A stretch of DNA of 64,000 nt from CBDDIP01 sp965229005 (GTDB lineage: Bacteria; Actinomycetota; Acidimicrobiia; Acidimicrobiales; Ilumatobacteraceae), in the NCBI GenBank assembly GCA_965229005.1, contig CBDDIP010000001.1:1054001-1118000 (forward strand), given 5' to 3'. Every line of letters begins with the position of its first letter. Within the stretch, counting starts at the first letter, position 1. The position numbers and the translations under genes are program-made. Below, one piece after another: positions 56,588 through 64,000 of this stretch. The notes below the pieces were generated by a model. It had not been told where the DNA came from and ran no database searches. It saw nothing but the letters and a program-made list of their open reading frames with translations.

Positions 56588-57595
56588 ATGCACCGTCGTC
56601 TGGCGGTTGCGGCGATCGCCGTCGTCCTGGTCGGCTGCAGCAACGACGATGCCTCGTCGCCCACGACGACGATCGCGCCATCGACGACGGCGACCGTGAA
56701 CGAGACGACGACCGTGGACCCCACGACGACGTTGGCGCCCACCACCACGGTGACGGGGATCGACTGCGGTGAGCTGACGAACGGCACGCACCACGTGACG
56801 ATCGCCGGACGCGACCGCACGTTCGAGGTGCGCGTGCCCGAGCAGTTCGGCATCATCGGCCCGGCCGGCGCAGCCCGGATCCCAGCGCCGGCGATCGTGC
56901 TCTTCCACGGCTTCATCGGCACCGCGTCGGCGATCGTCGACACGACGGCGCTCGGCGCGCTGGCACCGGAGTCGGGCGTCGTGCTGATCGCCCCACAGGG
57001 CATCGGCGACCTGACGACGTGGCACATCGGTGACGACTCGTGGGGCGACGTCGAGCTCAGCGATCACGTCGTGCAGCTGCTGCGCGCATCGCCGTGCGTC
57101 GACCCCGACGCGGTGTGGCTGGCGGGGTTCAGTGCCGGCGCGGCGTGGACCGGCGTCTACGGATGCTCGCACACCGATGGCATCGCCGGTCTGTTGATCC
57201 ACTCCGGACTACCGCCGGCGATCTGCCCGGCCGACAGCACACCGAACATCATGGTGGTCCACGGCACCGCCGATCCGATCGTTCCGTTCGACGGTGGGCC
57301 ACAGGCGGTCGAGGGCTCGACCGTCGACCTCCAACCGGTGCCCGAGTCCGCTGCTGCGTGGGCAGCGGTCGCCGGGTGCGATCCAACACCTGCCGTGCGC
57401 GTCGTCGGTGAGGGTTCGACGATGTCGACGTGGTCCGGTTGCGCCGGCGGCCGCACCGTGTCGTTGCAAGCCGTCGAGGGCCTCGGTCACCAGTGGTCCG
57501 GTGGGTTCGACGCCAAGCAGCACCTCAACGCTGGCTGCGTTCTCGTCCACACCTTGACCGGCGACACCGACCCGGTCGCCACCTGCACGCCCTGA
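56588..57595 (+). CDS. LpqC-like lipoprotein esterase (PHB-depolymerase-type hydrolase)
   Basis: A 335-residue exported lipoprotein. The signal peptide ends in a lipobox (VLVGC, Cys17), followed by a Thr-rich spacer (about 20-55). The alpha/beta hydrolase part has AIVLFHGFIGTASAI, nucleophile Ser in LAGFSAGAAWTG, the acid Asp in VVHGTADPIVPFDGG and the base His in EGLGHQWSGG. This order fits the poly(3-hydroxybutyrate) depolymerase-like group that includes mycobacterial LpqC. Substrate could be a polyester or feruloyl-type ester. It is coupled to the carbonic anhydrase gene. A short GC hairpin (57605-57623) follows and overlaps the end of the convergent phosphatase gene. Confidence 0.87.
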   Translation: MHRRLAVAAIAVVLVGCSNDDASSPTTTIAPSTTATVNETTTVDPTTTLAPTTTVTGIDCGELTNGTHHVTIAGRDRTFEVRVPEQFGIIGPAGAARIPAPAIVLFHGFIGTASAIVDTTALGALAPESGVVLIAPQGIGDLTTWHIGDDSWGDVELSDHVVQLLRASPCVDPDAVWLAGFSAGAAWTGVYGCSHTDGIAGLLIHSGLPPAICPADSTPNIMVVHGTADPIVPFDGGPQAVEGSTVDLQPVPESAAAWAAVAGCDPTPAVRVVGEGSTMSTWSGCAGGRTVSLQAVEGLGHQWSGGFDAKQHLNAGCVLVHTLTGDTDPVATCTP

Positions 57596-57612
57596 ACCGA
57601 ACCAGGCGGGCG

Positions 57613-60021
57613 TCAGTTCCGCCGGAGCGCCATCACCGCGATGTCGTCCTCGATGTCGCGGTCGTGGCTGAGCCGCTCCAGCAGCACGCTGCAGACCTCG
57701 TCGACGGGAGCATCGGCCAGCGACTCGACGGTTCGCTGCAGCAGGGCCAACCCCTCGTCGAGGGTGCGGCCGCGGCGCTCGATCAACCCGTCGGTGTAGA
57801 GCACGATCGTGTCGCCCGGCGCGAACGGCGCGTTGGTGGCCACTGGCATCGCATGCGCATCACCGAACCCGAGGAGTGGCCGGCGACCGCCGTCCAGCAG
57901 GCGGGCCCGTTCGCCCGGCCGCACCCAGACCGGGGCCAGGTGGCCCGCGCTCGCGTAACGCACGACGGGCTGGCTGTTGAGCAGCAGGTACGTCGTGGTC
58001 GCGCACATCGTGTCCTCGGCGGTGCGGGCGAACTGCTCGGCTGCGGCCAGGACACGATCCGGATCCGGGTCGCTGCTGGCCGCACCGGCGATCGCTGCGC
58101 GCAGCTGACCCATCGCTGCCGCGGCGTGCAACCCGTGGCCGACCGCGTCGCCGACGATCGCCGCGTAGCGGTCCTCGCCCACGTCGATCACCTGGTACCA
58201 GTCGCCGCCGACGGCGCCACCCGGGGTCGGGCGGTACTCGGCCGCCACCGACAACCAGTTCGGCAACGCCGGGATCACCGGCAGGAGGCGCCGCTGCATG
58301 ATCAACGCGTTGTCGCGCTGCTGCTCGTACAGCATCGTGCGCTCGAGCGCACCGGCGATGCGCGAGCCCAGGCTCTCGAGCGCGGTGATCTCCTCGGCGA
58401 GCAGCATGCGATCGACGGCGCACCGGGCGACCAGCGCGCCGAACCGCCGCCGCATGATCGCCAGCGGGAGCACCACCATCGGCGGCGAGACCAGCGGATC
58501 GGAACGCATCGATGCGCTCTCGACGTCGGCGGGTGCCGGCTCGCCGGTGCGTGCGTCCGTCAGATGGTCGTCGTCGAGCAGGTACAGGTCGATCTCGCTC
58601 AAACCGACGTCCGCCCACGCCGGGGCCTCGACGAGATCGATCACGTCCTGGCGCGTCGCGCTCACCGCCAACCGACCGCTGAGCCGCTGCAACAGGTCCA
58701 GCATCTCGCGTGTTCGCGCCTGGCGGGCGAACACCACCGCGTTGTTGACCGCGGTGCCGACGCGATCTGCGAGCTCGTCGATCAGCTCGACGTCCGACTC
58801 CTGGAACCGGCGCTGTCCCGTGCGGATGAGCTGGATGGCGCCCAACGTGCCGAGCGCGCCCCGCAGCGGCGCGGTGACGACCGACCGCGGGTCGAAGTCC
58901 GCCAGCGTCGCGCCCTCTCCACGGAACGCTTCGGCCGGGACTTCGGCGATGAACTCGGTCTTGCCGGAAGTGAGCACGCCCGCAGCGCCCCAACCGGCGT
59001 CGGGGTCGAACGGATGCTCGGCCATCAACTGCTGGGCGGCGCGCATCTTCGCCGGATCGGCGTGGGCGTAGACGATGATCGGCGCCGATCGAGGCCGGTC
59101 GGCGGCCACGACCAGCGAGCACCAATCGGCGAGGTCGGGAACCACCGAGCCGGCGACCTGACGCAGCACGTCGTCCATCACGAACTGATCGGCGAGCGCG
59201 ATGTTCACCCGCCCGAGGTACTCGCTGCGCTGGCGGGCCCGACGCTCCAGGTTCAACAGTCGATCGCGTTCGTCCAACTCGGCCATGCGCTCACCGATGT
59301 CGCGCACGAGTCCGAACGCTCCAGCGACGTCGCGTCGGTCGCGGCGGACCTCAACAGTGCACTCCACCCAGTGCACGCTGCCGTCGGGGTGCACGCAGCG
59401 ATGGTCGAACCTGGCCGGCGCTCCCGACACCAGCAGCTCATCCAGCGTGCGGCGGATCATCTCGCGATCACGTGCGTCGATGCGCGCGAACCATCCGTCG
59501 AAGGTGCCATCGAACTCGCCGCGGGCCAGTCCGTAGAGCGATTCCGTCTCGCGATCCCACGTGACCACATCGGTGCTGCGATCCCAGCTCCACGAACCGG
59601 TGCGGCCGGCGCGCAACGCCGACGACAACCGCGAGGCTCGAGCCAGTGCGGGTTCCACGGCGCGCAGCTGTCGGTCGCGTGCGGCGCGCAGGGTGGCCAG
59701 CCAGATCGCCGTCAACCCGCCGATGCTCACGGTGACGAGCGCAGCAACGAGGCGGGTCGTGAACCAGATGTTGTCGACCCATCCGAGGCCGAGCGCGATC
59801 AACAACCCGATGCCGGCGAGCAGCGCTGTGCGCCTCGGGCTGCTCAGCCCGGCCGCGACCAACGGGCCGAGCAGCACGAGGCTGATCACGACGAGGTTCG
59901 TGAGTGAGATGTCGACGAGCGCGACGACGACGCAGATCGTCAGCCCGAGCCAGAACCCGAAGGACTCCCGCTCGAGCAGCGAACGCGCCCGCGCTCGCAG
60001 CGTCCCGTGCATGGCCGACAT
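57613..60021 (-). CDS. Membrane PAS-GAF-SpoIIE-type PP2C phosphatase
   Basis: An 802-residue sensor phosphatase. ATG 60021 is used; a GTG at 60030 and an ATG at 60012 are alternatives with equally weak ribosome sites. Three to four membrane helices lie at about 22-110 (FGFWLGLTICVVVALVDISLTNLVVISLVLLGPLVAAGL). A PAS domain follows (about 135-250; GSWSWDRSTDVVTWDRETESLYG, HPDGSVHWVECTVEVRRDRRDVAGAFGLVRDI), then two GAF-like domains (about 275-420 and 430-570). The SpoIIE/PP2C domain has metal-binding Asp in VGGDWYQVIDVG and IVGDAVGHGLHAA, LYTDGLIERR, and DDIAVMAL at the end. Such proteins dephosphorylate anti-anti-sigma factors; none is encoded nearby. Two bases of its convergent neighbour's hairpin overlap its stop region. 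Confidence 0.92.
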   Translation of the reverse strand: MSAMHGTLRARARSLLERESFGFWLGLTICVVVALVDISLTNLVVISLVLLGPLVAAGLSSPRRTALLAGIGLLIALGLGWVDNIWFTTRLVAALVTVSIGGLTAIWLATLRAARDRQLRAVEPALARASRLSSALRAGRTGSWSWDRSTDVVTWDRETESLYGLARGEFDGTFDGWFARIDARDREMIRRTLDELLVSGAPARFDHRCVHPDGSVHWVECTVEVRRDRRDVAGAFGLVRDIGERMAELDERDRLLNLERRARQRSEYLGRVNIALADQFVMDDVLRQVAGSVVPDLADWCSLVVAADRPRSAPIIVYAHADPAKMRAAQQLMAEHPFDPDAGWGAAGVLTSGKTEFIAEVPAEAFRGEGATLADFDPRSVVTAPLRGALGTLGAIQLIRTGQRRFQESDVELIDELADRVGTAVNNAVVFARQARTREMLDLLQRLSGRLAVSATRQDVIDLVEAPAWADVGLSEIDLYLLDDDHLTDARTGEPAPADVESASMRSDPLVSPPMVVLPLAIMRRRFGALVARCAVDRMLLAEEITALESLGSRIAGALERTMLYEQQRDNALIMQRRLLPVIPALPNWLSVAAEYRPTPGGAVGGDWYQVIDVGEDRYAAIVGDAVGHGLHAAAAMGQLRAAIAGAASSDPDPDRVLAAAEQFARTAEDTMCATTTYLLLNSQPVVRYASAGHLAPVWVRPGERARLLDGGRRPLLGFGDAHAMPVATNAPFAPGDTIVLYTDGLIERRGRTLDEGLALLQRTVESLADAPVDEVCSVLLERLSHDRDIEDDIAVMALRRN

Positions 60022-60087
60022 GCTACGCACCCCATAGACGGGTGGCCTCCCCCTGCTCGGGGGTCTCCAAGCGCTAGCGGCGCTCGA

Positions 60088-61761
60088 TCACCGACTCGGA
60101 CGACCGACGAGCAGGCCCATTTGTTTGATCGACACCGGCATCCCGTAGAAGTGGCCCTGCCCGAACCGACAGCCGGCCTCGATGGCCAGGTCGTGCTGCT
60201 CTCGTGACTCGATCCCGGTGGCAACGACAGTGACGAAGAGCTCGTCAGCGAGTCGCATCATCGACGACAGCACCCGCTTGCTGCGCAGGCAGTTGACGTC
60301 CGTCGCCGCAGCCGCGAGCTTGACGGAGTCGATGCCCTGCTCGAGCGCGAGGTGCGTCGGCATGCTCTGATCCAGGCCGTCGAGCACGACGCCGATTCCT
60401 GCGGCGCGCAAGGCGGTCAACTGCGGCTGGATGAGCGCGAGCTCGTCGGCGGTGAGATCGGCCTTGAACTCGACCTGCAGCACGTCGGCGGGAATGCCGG
60501 CGATCGCCAGACGTCGGGCGAACCGCTCGGCGTAGTGGCGGTTGCAGAGCTCCGGCACCGAAGCGTTCACCGAAACCGTGACGTCCGGCCGATCGGTGGC
60601 GCGCAGCTCGATGGCCAGTGCGATCGCGTCACCGATGATCACGTCGCCGAGCTGATCGATCACGCCGGTCAGCCGCGCCGCCTCGAGGAAGGCTGCGTCG
60701 TCGGGCCGCTCGTTGTCGCGGTGGTTCCACCGAGCCATGGCCTCGTAGCCGACGATCGTGCCCGATTCGAGCTCGACGATCGGTTGGAAGTGGGCGGTGA
60801 CGAGTCCGTTGCGAACGCTGTCGACGAGCGACGCTGCCATGCGCGCAGCACGAGTGAGTCGCCGGCTCGGATCGTCGGAGACCACCGTCCCAGGACCGCG
60901 AGTCACCGCGGTTGCCGTCTTGCGGTTGACCCGGTCGAGAACGACCAGGCCGGAGTGGTCATCGGACAGGTCGATGCCGACGGCGCAACCCACGGCGACG
61001 CGACCGAGGGGCGTGTCGATGGGCTCGCGGACCGCGTCCATCAGCAACTGGGCCAGGTGCTCCGCCCAACGTTGGAGCTCCGCCTCACCCGCTTGATCGA
61101 ACGGCGTCACGTGTGCGGCGGGAACGGCGACCACGAACCGGTTTCCGCTGATCCGTTCGACGATCGAGTCGGGCGGACTGAAGGCCAGCAACCGTCCGTG
61201 GACCGCGCCGAGGACCTGATCGCCAACGCTTCGGCTGAACCCGTCGTTGATCGCCCGCAGGCCCACCAGCCCGAGCCCGATGCACAACCGGTCGGCCTCC
61301 AGGGTTGCCAAGCGTTCGGCGACCTCGCACCACGGGGTCACCCGCGGCACGCCGCGCAGCGGATCGCCACCGGTGACCGTCGAGGGGGTGATCAGCACCG
61401 TCGCGCCAGAAGACGCCGGGTCGAACCCGTGCATCGTCACCCACGCGATCACGTTCTGCGCGATGCCGCTGGGGAGGCGCAGCTTCAGGCTGACGCACGA
61501 ATCTTCGCCGAGCGACTCACCCGACCACATCAGGTCGCGCCCGAGCAGCTGGCTCAAGCTGGCGCCGTCGAGGGCCTTGCCGGGTCGCTCGAGCAATCGT
61601 TCTGCGCGCCAGTTCCAGTGCTCCACTCGACCGGCCGCGTCGACGACGAGTGCCGGGACGGGGAGCGACGTCAGCACGTCGGACTGATCGACGGCCGCCG
61701 CCGGCCTCGACGAGGCACCGTGGTTGCTGTCGGGGACCGCAGGAAGGTGCCGGAACCTCAT
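60088..61761 (-). CDS. PAS/GGDEF-like/EAL-like protein with degenerate catalytic sites
   Basis: A 557-residue cytosolic protein. ATG 61761 has AGGAAGGCGG upstream and overlaps the preceding small gene by 4 bases. Residues 25-130 are a PAS domain (LTSLPVPALVVDAAGRVEHWNWRAERLL). Residues about 150-300 resemble a GGDEF fold without the signature loop (LVGLRAINDGFSRSVGDQVLGAV, ERISGNRFVVAVP). Residues about 310-557 are an EAL fold: HFQPIVELESGTIVGYEAMARW (EAM for EAL), NASVPELCNRHYAERFARRLAIAGIPADVLQVEFKADL, VVLDGLDQSMPT (DGLDQS for DDFGTG), SVKLAA and GIES. Loss of the EAL, DDFG and KID residues suggests no c-di-GMP hydrolysis; it may bind nucleotide or act as a scaffold. Confidence 0.88.
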   Translation of the reverse strand: MRFRHLPAVPDSNHGASSRPAAAVDQSDVLTSLPVPALVVDAAGRVEHWNWRAERLLERPGKALDGASLSQLLGRDLMWSGESLGEDSCVSLKLRLPSGIAQNVIAWVTMHGFDPASSGATVLITPSTVTGGDPLRGVPRVTPWCEVAERLATLEADRLCIGLGLVGLRAINDGFSRSVGDQVLGAVHGRLLAFSPPDSIVERISGNRFVVAVPAAHVTPFDQAGEAELQRWAEHLAQLLMDAVREPIDTPLGRVAVGCAVGIDLSDDHSGLVVLDRVNRKTATAVTRGPGTVVSDDPSRRLTRAARMAASLVDSVRNGLVTAHFQPIVELESGTIVGYEAMARWNHRDNERPDDAAFLEAARLTGVIDQLGDVIIGDAIALAIELRATDRPDVTVSVNASVPELCNRHYAERFARRLAIAGIPADVLQVEFKADLTADELALIQPQLTALRAAGIGVVLDGLDQSMPTHLALEQGIDSVKLAAAATDVNCLRSKRVLSSMMRLADELFVTVVATGIESREQHDLAIEAGCRFGQGHFYGMPVSIKQMGLLVGRPSR

Positions 61762-61955
61762 GACATGCCGCCTTCCTGAGCATTCGGCTTCGAGCAGCGA
61801 CGAGCGGTCGAACGCGAGCCGAACGTGATGCGATGCGCACCGAGGCCTCGCGTGAGACGACAATCGACTGGACGTCGGGGCAGCGGCCCCGGTTCGCTGC
61901 GGGGCTCATTTCGGTGCTGCTGTTCACGCACCTGATGCCTCTTGCTCGGTTCCAT
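61758..61955 (-). CDS. Small Arg-rich ORF coupled to the EAL-like gene
   Basis: A 65-residue reading frame starting at ATG 61955 behind a very strong ribosome site (GAGGAGG) and overlapping the EAL-like gene start by 4 bases (ATGA). The peptide is rich in Arg, Pro and Ser (HQVREQQHRNEPRSEPGP) with no recognisable domain. The start signal and coupling suggest real translation, perhaps as a leader that sets EAL-like gene expression. The composition is also what random GC-rich frames give, so the protein itself may have no function. Confidence 0.4.
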   Translation of the reverse strand: MEPSKRHQVREQQHRNEPRSEPGPLPRRPVDCRLTRGLGAHRITFGSRSTARRCSKPNAQEGGMS

Positions 61956-62015
61956 GTCGCCTCCTCGGGCTGTTCGGCGGGATCTGCTCAGAAGCCCTGT
62001 GCCACGGAGAAGTGC

Positions 62016-62036
62016 GCGTCAGCTGGTTGCTGACGC
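62016..62036 (-). terminator. Hairpin after the small membrane protein gene
   Basis: GCGTCAGC-TGGTT-GCTGACGC is an 8-base perfect stem with a 5-base loop, 17 bases after the stop of the 62053-62394 gene and before the small Arg-rich frame. It is a good candidate for the end of that transcript. No U-tract is present. Confidence 0.5.
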
Positions 62037-62052
62037 AGATGATCGAAATTGC

Positions 62053-62394
62053 TCAGGCGGCAGCGACGCTGCGTTCCTTCGCGGCGGCGAAACCACTCTC
62101 CACGTCCTCCATCGAACGCGCTGACCGACGACGGGCCATCACTGCGGCGGCGCCGGCGGCCACGACGACGGCCGCGATCACGAACGGTGTCTTGCTGCGC
62201 TTGCGCTTGCGGCCGGGGATCGACGGCATCGAGATCGAGGGCATCGAGATCGACGGGAGATGGTCACCAATCTGATCGGCGAGGTGGGCAACCTGGTGTT
62301 GCACGGTGCCAGGCAGATGGCGCAGGACGTCGGGGACGTCGATCGACAGGTGCTTGGGCGTGAGGTGCTTGACGGTGTCGGCGAGATCGTTCAT
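62053..62394 (-). CDS. Small single-pass membrane protein of unknown function
   Basis: A 113-residue protein starting at ATG 62394. Residues 1-40 are His/Leu-rich and amphipathic (MNDLADTVKHLTPKHLSIDV, PGTVQHQVAHLADQI). A short repeat (PSISMPSISMPSIPG) and a basic run (RKRKRSK) precede one helix (about 70-87, FVIAAVVVAAGAAAVMA), then RRRSARS and an acidic-to-basic tail. I do not recognise a named family; similar small anchors occur widely in actinobacteria. Both flanks of the helix are basic, so orientation cannot be assigned. Confidence 0.65.
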   Translation of the reverse strand: MNDLADTVKHLTPKHLSIDVPDVLRHLPGTVQHQVAHLADQIGDHLPSISMPSISMPSIPGRKRKRSKTPFVIAAVVVAAGAAAVMARRRSARSMEDVESGFAAAKERSVAAA

Positions 62395-62433
62395 CGGGCT
62401 CCACGTACCCCGATCGGGCAGCGGCGAGACGCG

Positions 62434-62604
62434 TCACCAGTCCGACGACCAGTCGGCGCGAGCGAGGTGCTCGCCGCGTCGGCGTTCCCGGCGAAGCGCT
62501 CGTCGTTCATCGCGAGTCCGCCGTGTGCGCGTCGCGTCCGTGGCGCCGAGGCGACGACGCCGGTCGTGCGCCATCTGGATGAGGAGGTCGGGGCTGGTGG
62601 TCAT
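62434..62604 (-). CDS. Small basic protein divergent from an ECF sigma gene
   Basis: A 56-residue, very Arg-rich protein (QMAHDRRRRLGATDATRTRRTRDERRALRRERR). ATG 62604 has an AAAGGA ribosome site and a GGGGCC/GGCCCC hairpin (62625-62639) in its leader. Short basic proteins of this kind are common beside actinobacterial sigma genes; no function is known. It may bind nucleic acid. The strong start signal argues that it is translated. Confidence 0.55.
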   Translation of the reverse strand: MTTSPDLLIQMAHDRRRRLGATDATRTRRTRDERRALRRERRRGEHLARADWSSDW

Positions 62605-62763
62605 GGCAGGTCCTTTCGGTTCCGGGGGCCTGCGGCCCCACACGGACATCGTCCGCCGACCCGCTGACGCGCGACTGACGTGGCGATGACAGGGCTCCGA
62701 TGCGCGAATGCAGCAGCAGCTTTCGCGACGATTCCGGTCCTCCCGTTCGTTGAGAGCTGCGTG

Positions 62764-63306
62764 ATGCCCGAGTCCGACACCGTCGATGAGGATCTTCGTG
62801 ATCCCGACGCCTTCGCGAGGTTCTACCGAACGCACCTCGCCGCGGTGTACGGCTACCTGTTTCGGCTCGCCGGCGGCGATCGGGCTCTCGCCGAGGACCT
62901 CACCCAAGACGCGTGGCTCCAACTCGCGCAGGCGGTTCGCGACGGGCGAGCCGCGTCCGCAGACGTGCGCTGGCTGATCACCGTCGGTCGCAACCGGTTC
63001 ATCGATCACGCCCGCCGGGAGAGCACGAGCCGCCGCAAGCTGATGCTCGTCGCATCGTCCGAACGCGGGAACCCAACACCCGACGAGCCTCCGAGTCGGG
63101 CGGAGGTCCTCGTCGGGCTGCAGCAGCTCGAGCCTCACCATCGCCTCGTGCTGATGATGCGCTACATCGACGGCGAGCCGGTCCCGGCGATCGCCGCTTC
63201 GATCGGCCGCTCGCTCAGCGCGACCAACTCGTTGCTGGCCCGAGCGCGGGCCGAGCTGCGAGGAATCAGCGAACGGCGACGCAACGGAGGTGACCGCGAT
63301 GAGTGA
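62764..63306 (+). CDS. ECF RNA polymerase sigma factor
   Basis: A 180-residue sigma factor. ATG 62764 is chosen (GTG 62761 directly before it). Region 2 is DAFARFYRTHLAAVYGYLFRLAGGDRALAEDLTQDAWLQLAQAV with the -10 contact part VRWLITVGRNRFIDHARRES. Region 4 is LVGLQQLEPHHRLVLMMRYIDGEPVPAIAASIGRSLSATNSLLARARAELRG. There is no C-terminal extension. The next gene overlaps by 8 bases and encodes a membrane protein placed where an anti-sigma factor is expected. The 159-base upstream gap is shared with the small basic gene and shows no repeat of a known ECF promoter motif. Confidence 0.93.
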   Translation: MPESDTVDEDLRDPDAFARFYRTHLAAVYGYLFRLAGGDRALAEDLTQDAWLQLAQAVRDGRAASADVRWLITVGRNRFIDHARRESTSRRKLMLVASSERGNPTPDEPPSRAEVLVGLQQLEPHHRLVLMMRYIDGEPVPAIAASIGRSLSATNSLLARARAELRGISERRRNGGDRDE

Positions 63307-64000
63307 ACCCAACCTGCTCGACACCGCGCCGCGAGCCGAGTTCGCCGACGCCTTGGAGGATCAGCTCCGTCGCGTGCTCAGCGGCGAGTCCCCTGCGGAG
63401 CAACCCAGCCGCGTTGCGGTCGCCGACCGATCGGCGGTGACCGTCCGCCCCCGCCGCCGTGTGGCCTCGGGACTCGCCGCTGCGGCCGCCGTTGCGGCGA
63501 TCGCCGTCACCGGCGTGATCATCAGCGGCCGACCCGATCGCAACCAGGGCCCGACCCCGGCGCCGACCACGACGTCGGTCTCCGTTCCCGTCACGAACCC
63601 CGACACGTCTCCCATCACGTCGCCGACGACGGACGCGATCACGACGACGTCGGTGCTGCTCCCCCACCAGCCACGCCTCGGAGCGAACGACGCAGGGACG
63701 TACGCCATCCGACCGTTCCTCGTCCCGTTCCAGCTCACGACCACCGGCGAGTGGATCCGCAGCATCAACGCACCGAACGGGCTGGCCCTCGGCCGTGGCA
63801 CGACCGTGAGCTTCGTCGTGTCGACCGGTGCGTTCCCGGGGACGTCGGCCGCCGAGGTCGTCGCCAACCTGTGCCCGGCCGGCACGCTCGAGGCTGCGGC
63901 GCCGGCGACCACGACGTTGCTCGGCGCGCCGGCGGATCAGGTCGACGCCGTCGGCATCGCACCATGCAGCGCCTCGTTCGGGACCGAAGCACGGACGATC
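63299..64000 (+). CDS. Membrane-anchored protein coupled to the sigma factor, probable anti-sigma (3' end cut by window)
   Basis: The reading frame starts at ATG 63299 inside the end of the sigma gene and stays open to the last base (234 residues visible). Residues 1-55 are cytosolic (LLDTAPRAEFADALEDQLRRVL, then a basic RPRRR). A membrane helix follows at about 56-77 (VASGLAAAAAVAAIAVTGVII), then a Thr/Pro-rich spacer (about 85-120) and an extracytoplasmic domain with Cys residues that continues beyond the window. This layout is usual for ECF-linked anti-sigma or DUF4179/zinc-finger-free membrane partners. No HxxxCxxC anti-sigma zinc motif is visible, so the anti-sigma role is inferred from position and coupling. 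Confidence 0.8.
   Translation, partial: MSEPNLLDTAPRAEFADALEDQLRRVLSGESPAEQPSRVAVADRSAVTVRPRRRVASGLAAAAAVAAIAVTGVIISGRPDRNQGPTPAPTTTSVSVPVTNPDTSPITSPTTDAITTTSVLLPHQPRLGANDAGTYAIRPFLVPFQLTTTGEWIRSINAPNGLALGRGTTVSFVVSTGAFPGTSAAEVVANLCPAGTLEAAAPATTTLLGAPADQVDAVGIAPCSASFGTEARTI

Noticed and set aside
61956..62052. Possible c-di-GMP riboswitch upstream of the EAL-like gene
   Set aside because: The conserved core motifs of known c-di-GMP riboswitch classes could not be placed. The only clear structure is a simple hairpin (62016-62036), better explained as a terminator.

Overview
The window is GC-rich bacterial DNA. Gene families and style point to Actinomycetota, most likely class Acidimicrobiia (Ilumatobacter-like); this placement is an inference. 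Supporting signs are frequent GTG starts, stop/start overlaps, ECF sigma factors with membrane partners, a mycothiol-type (Rv2466c-like) nitroreductase, a septum-formation-type lipoprotein and an esterase with 'FLQVLPCG' tail repeats. No tRNA, rRNA, CRISPR array, transposase, integrase, capsid or terminase gene was seen.

Region 1 (1 to about 31600) is an extracellular or cytoplasmic contractile injection system (eCIS, Afp/PVC/Streptomyces-CIS type). The minus-strand block, in transcription order, holds a PAAR-like tip (29299-29688), sheath (27503-29068), two tube proteins, a tail-assembly-chaperone-like protein, a DUF6760 protein, a third tube paralogue, a 1001-residue DUF4157 protein, a LysM tube-initiator/adaptor, a VgrG-like spike, gp25, a baseplate J-like protein, a gpI-like protein and a C-tail-anchored zinc-ribbon protein. 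The AAA+ ATPase (29755-31596) is divergent from the tip gene, and a nested dyad-symmetric site lies between them. The plus-strand arm (1-15660) holds a DUF4157 cargo candidate with a small acidic partner, a DUF4255 tube-cap protein, and three consecutive single-pass membrane proteins of 730, 821 and 2265 residues. Each has a cytosolic Ig-like head, one membrane helix and a long tail of carboxypeptidase-regulatory/CNA-B-like repeats outside the membrane. This trio is the most novel part of the window: it looks like a membrane docking or triggering module for the injector. An Imm33-like gene sits in a cluster of palindromic repeats (15665-16463).

Region 2 (31693-45048) is mixed accessory and regulatory: a PLP decarboxylase, an acyltransferase-3/SGNH protein, a triple-GAF class IIIb-like adenylate cyclase, a LuxR response regulator, an MFS exporter divergent from its probable regulator, a Rieske ferredoxin and ring-hydroxylating oxygenase group, and a DUF6518 membrane protein divergent from a histidine kinase/LuxR pair.

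Region 3 (45049-51679) is an acyl-CoA module. A MarR regulator and a secreted esterase are divergent from 3-hydroxyacyl-CoA dehydrogenase and fused isobutyryl-CoA mutase IcmF, with a perfect MarR-type palindrome between them.

Region 4 (51851-64000) holds MsrB, a YihY/BrkB membrane protein, a PilZ protein, the Rv2466c-like oxidoreductase, a DGPF/ECF42 sigma pair, beta-carbonic anhydrase, an LpqC-like lipoprotein esterase, a PAS-GAF-SpoIIE phosphatase, a degenerate EAL protein, two small proteins, and an ECF sigma factor with a membrane partner that runs off the window end. A dispersed GCGAGC-rich repeat family recurs at about 8.7, 42.3 and 54.7 kb.
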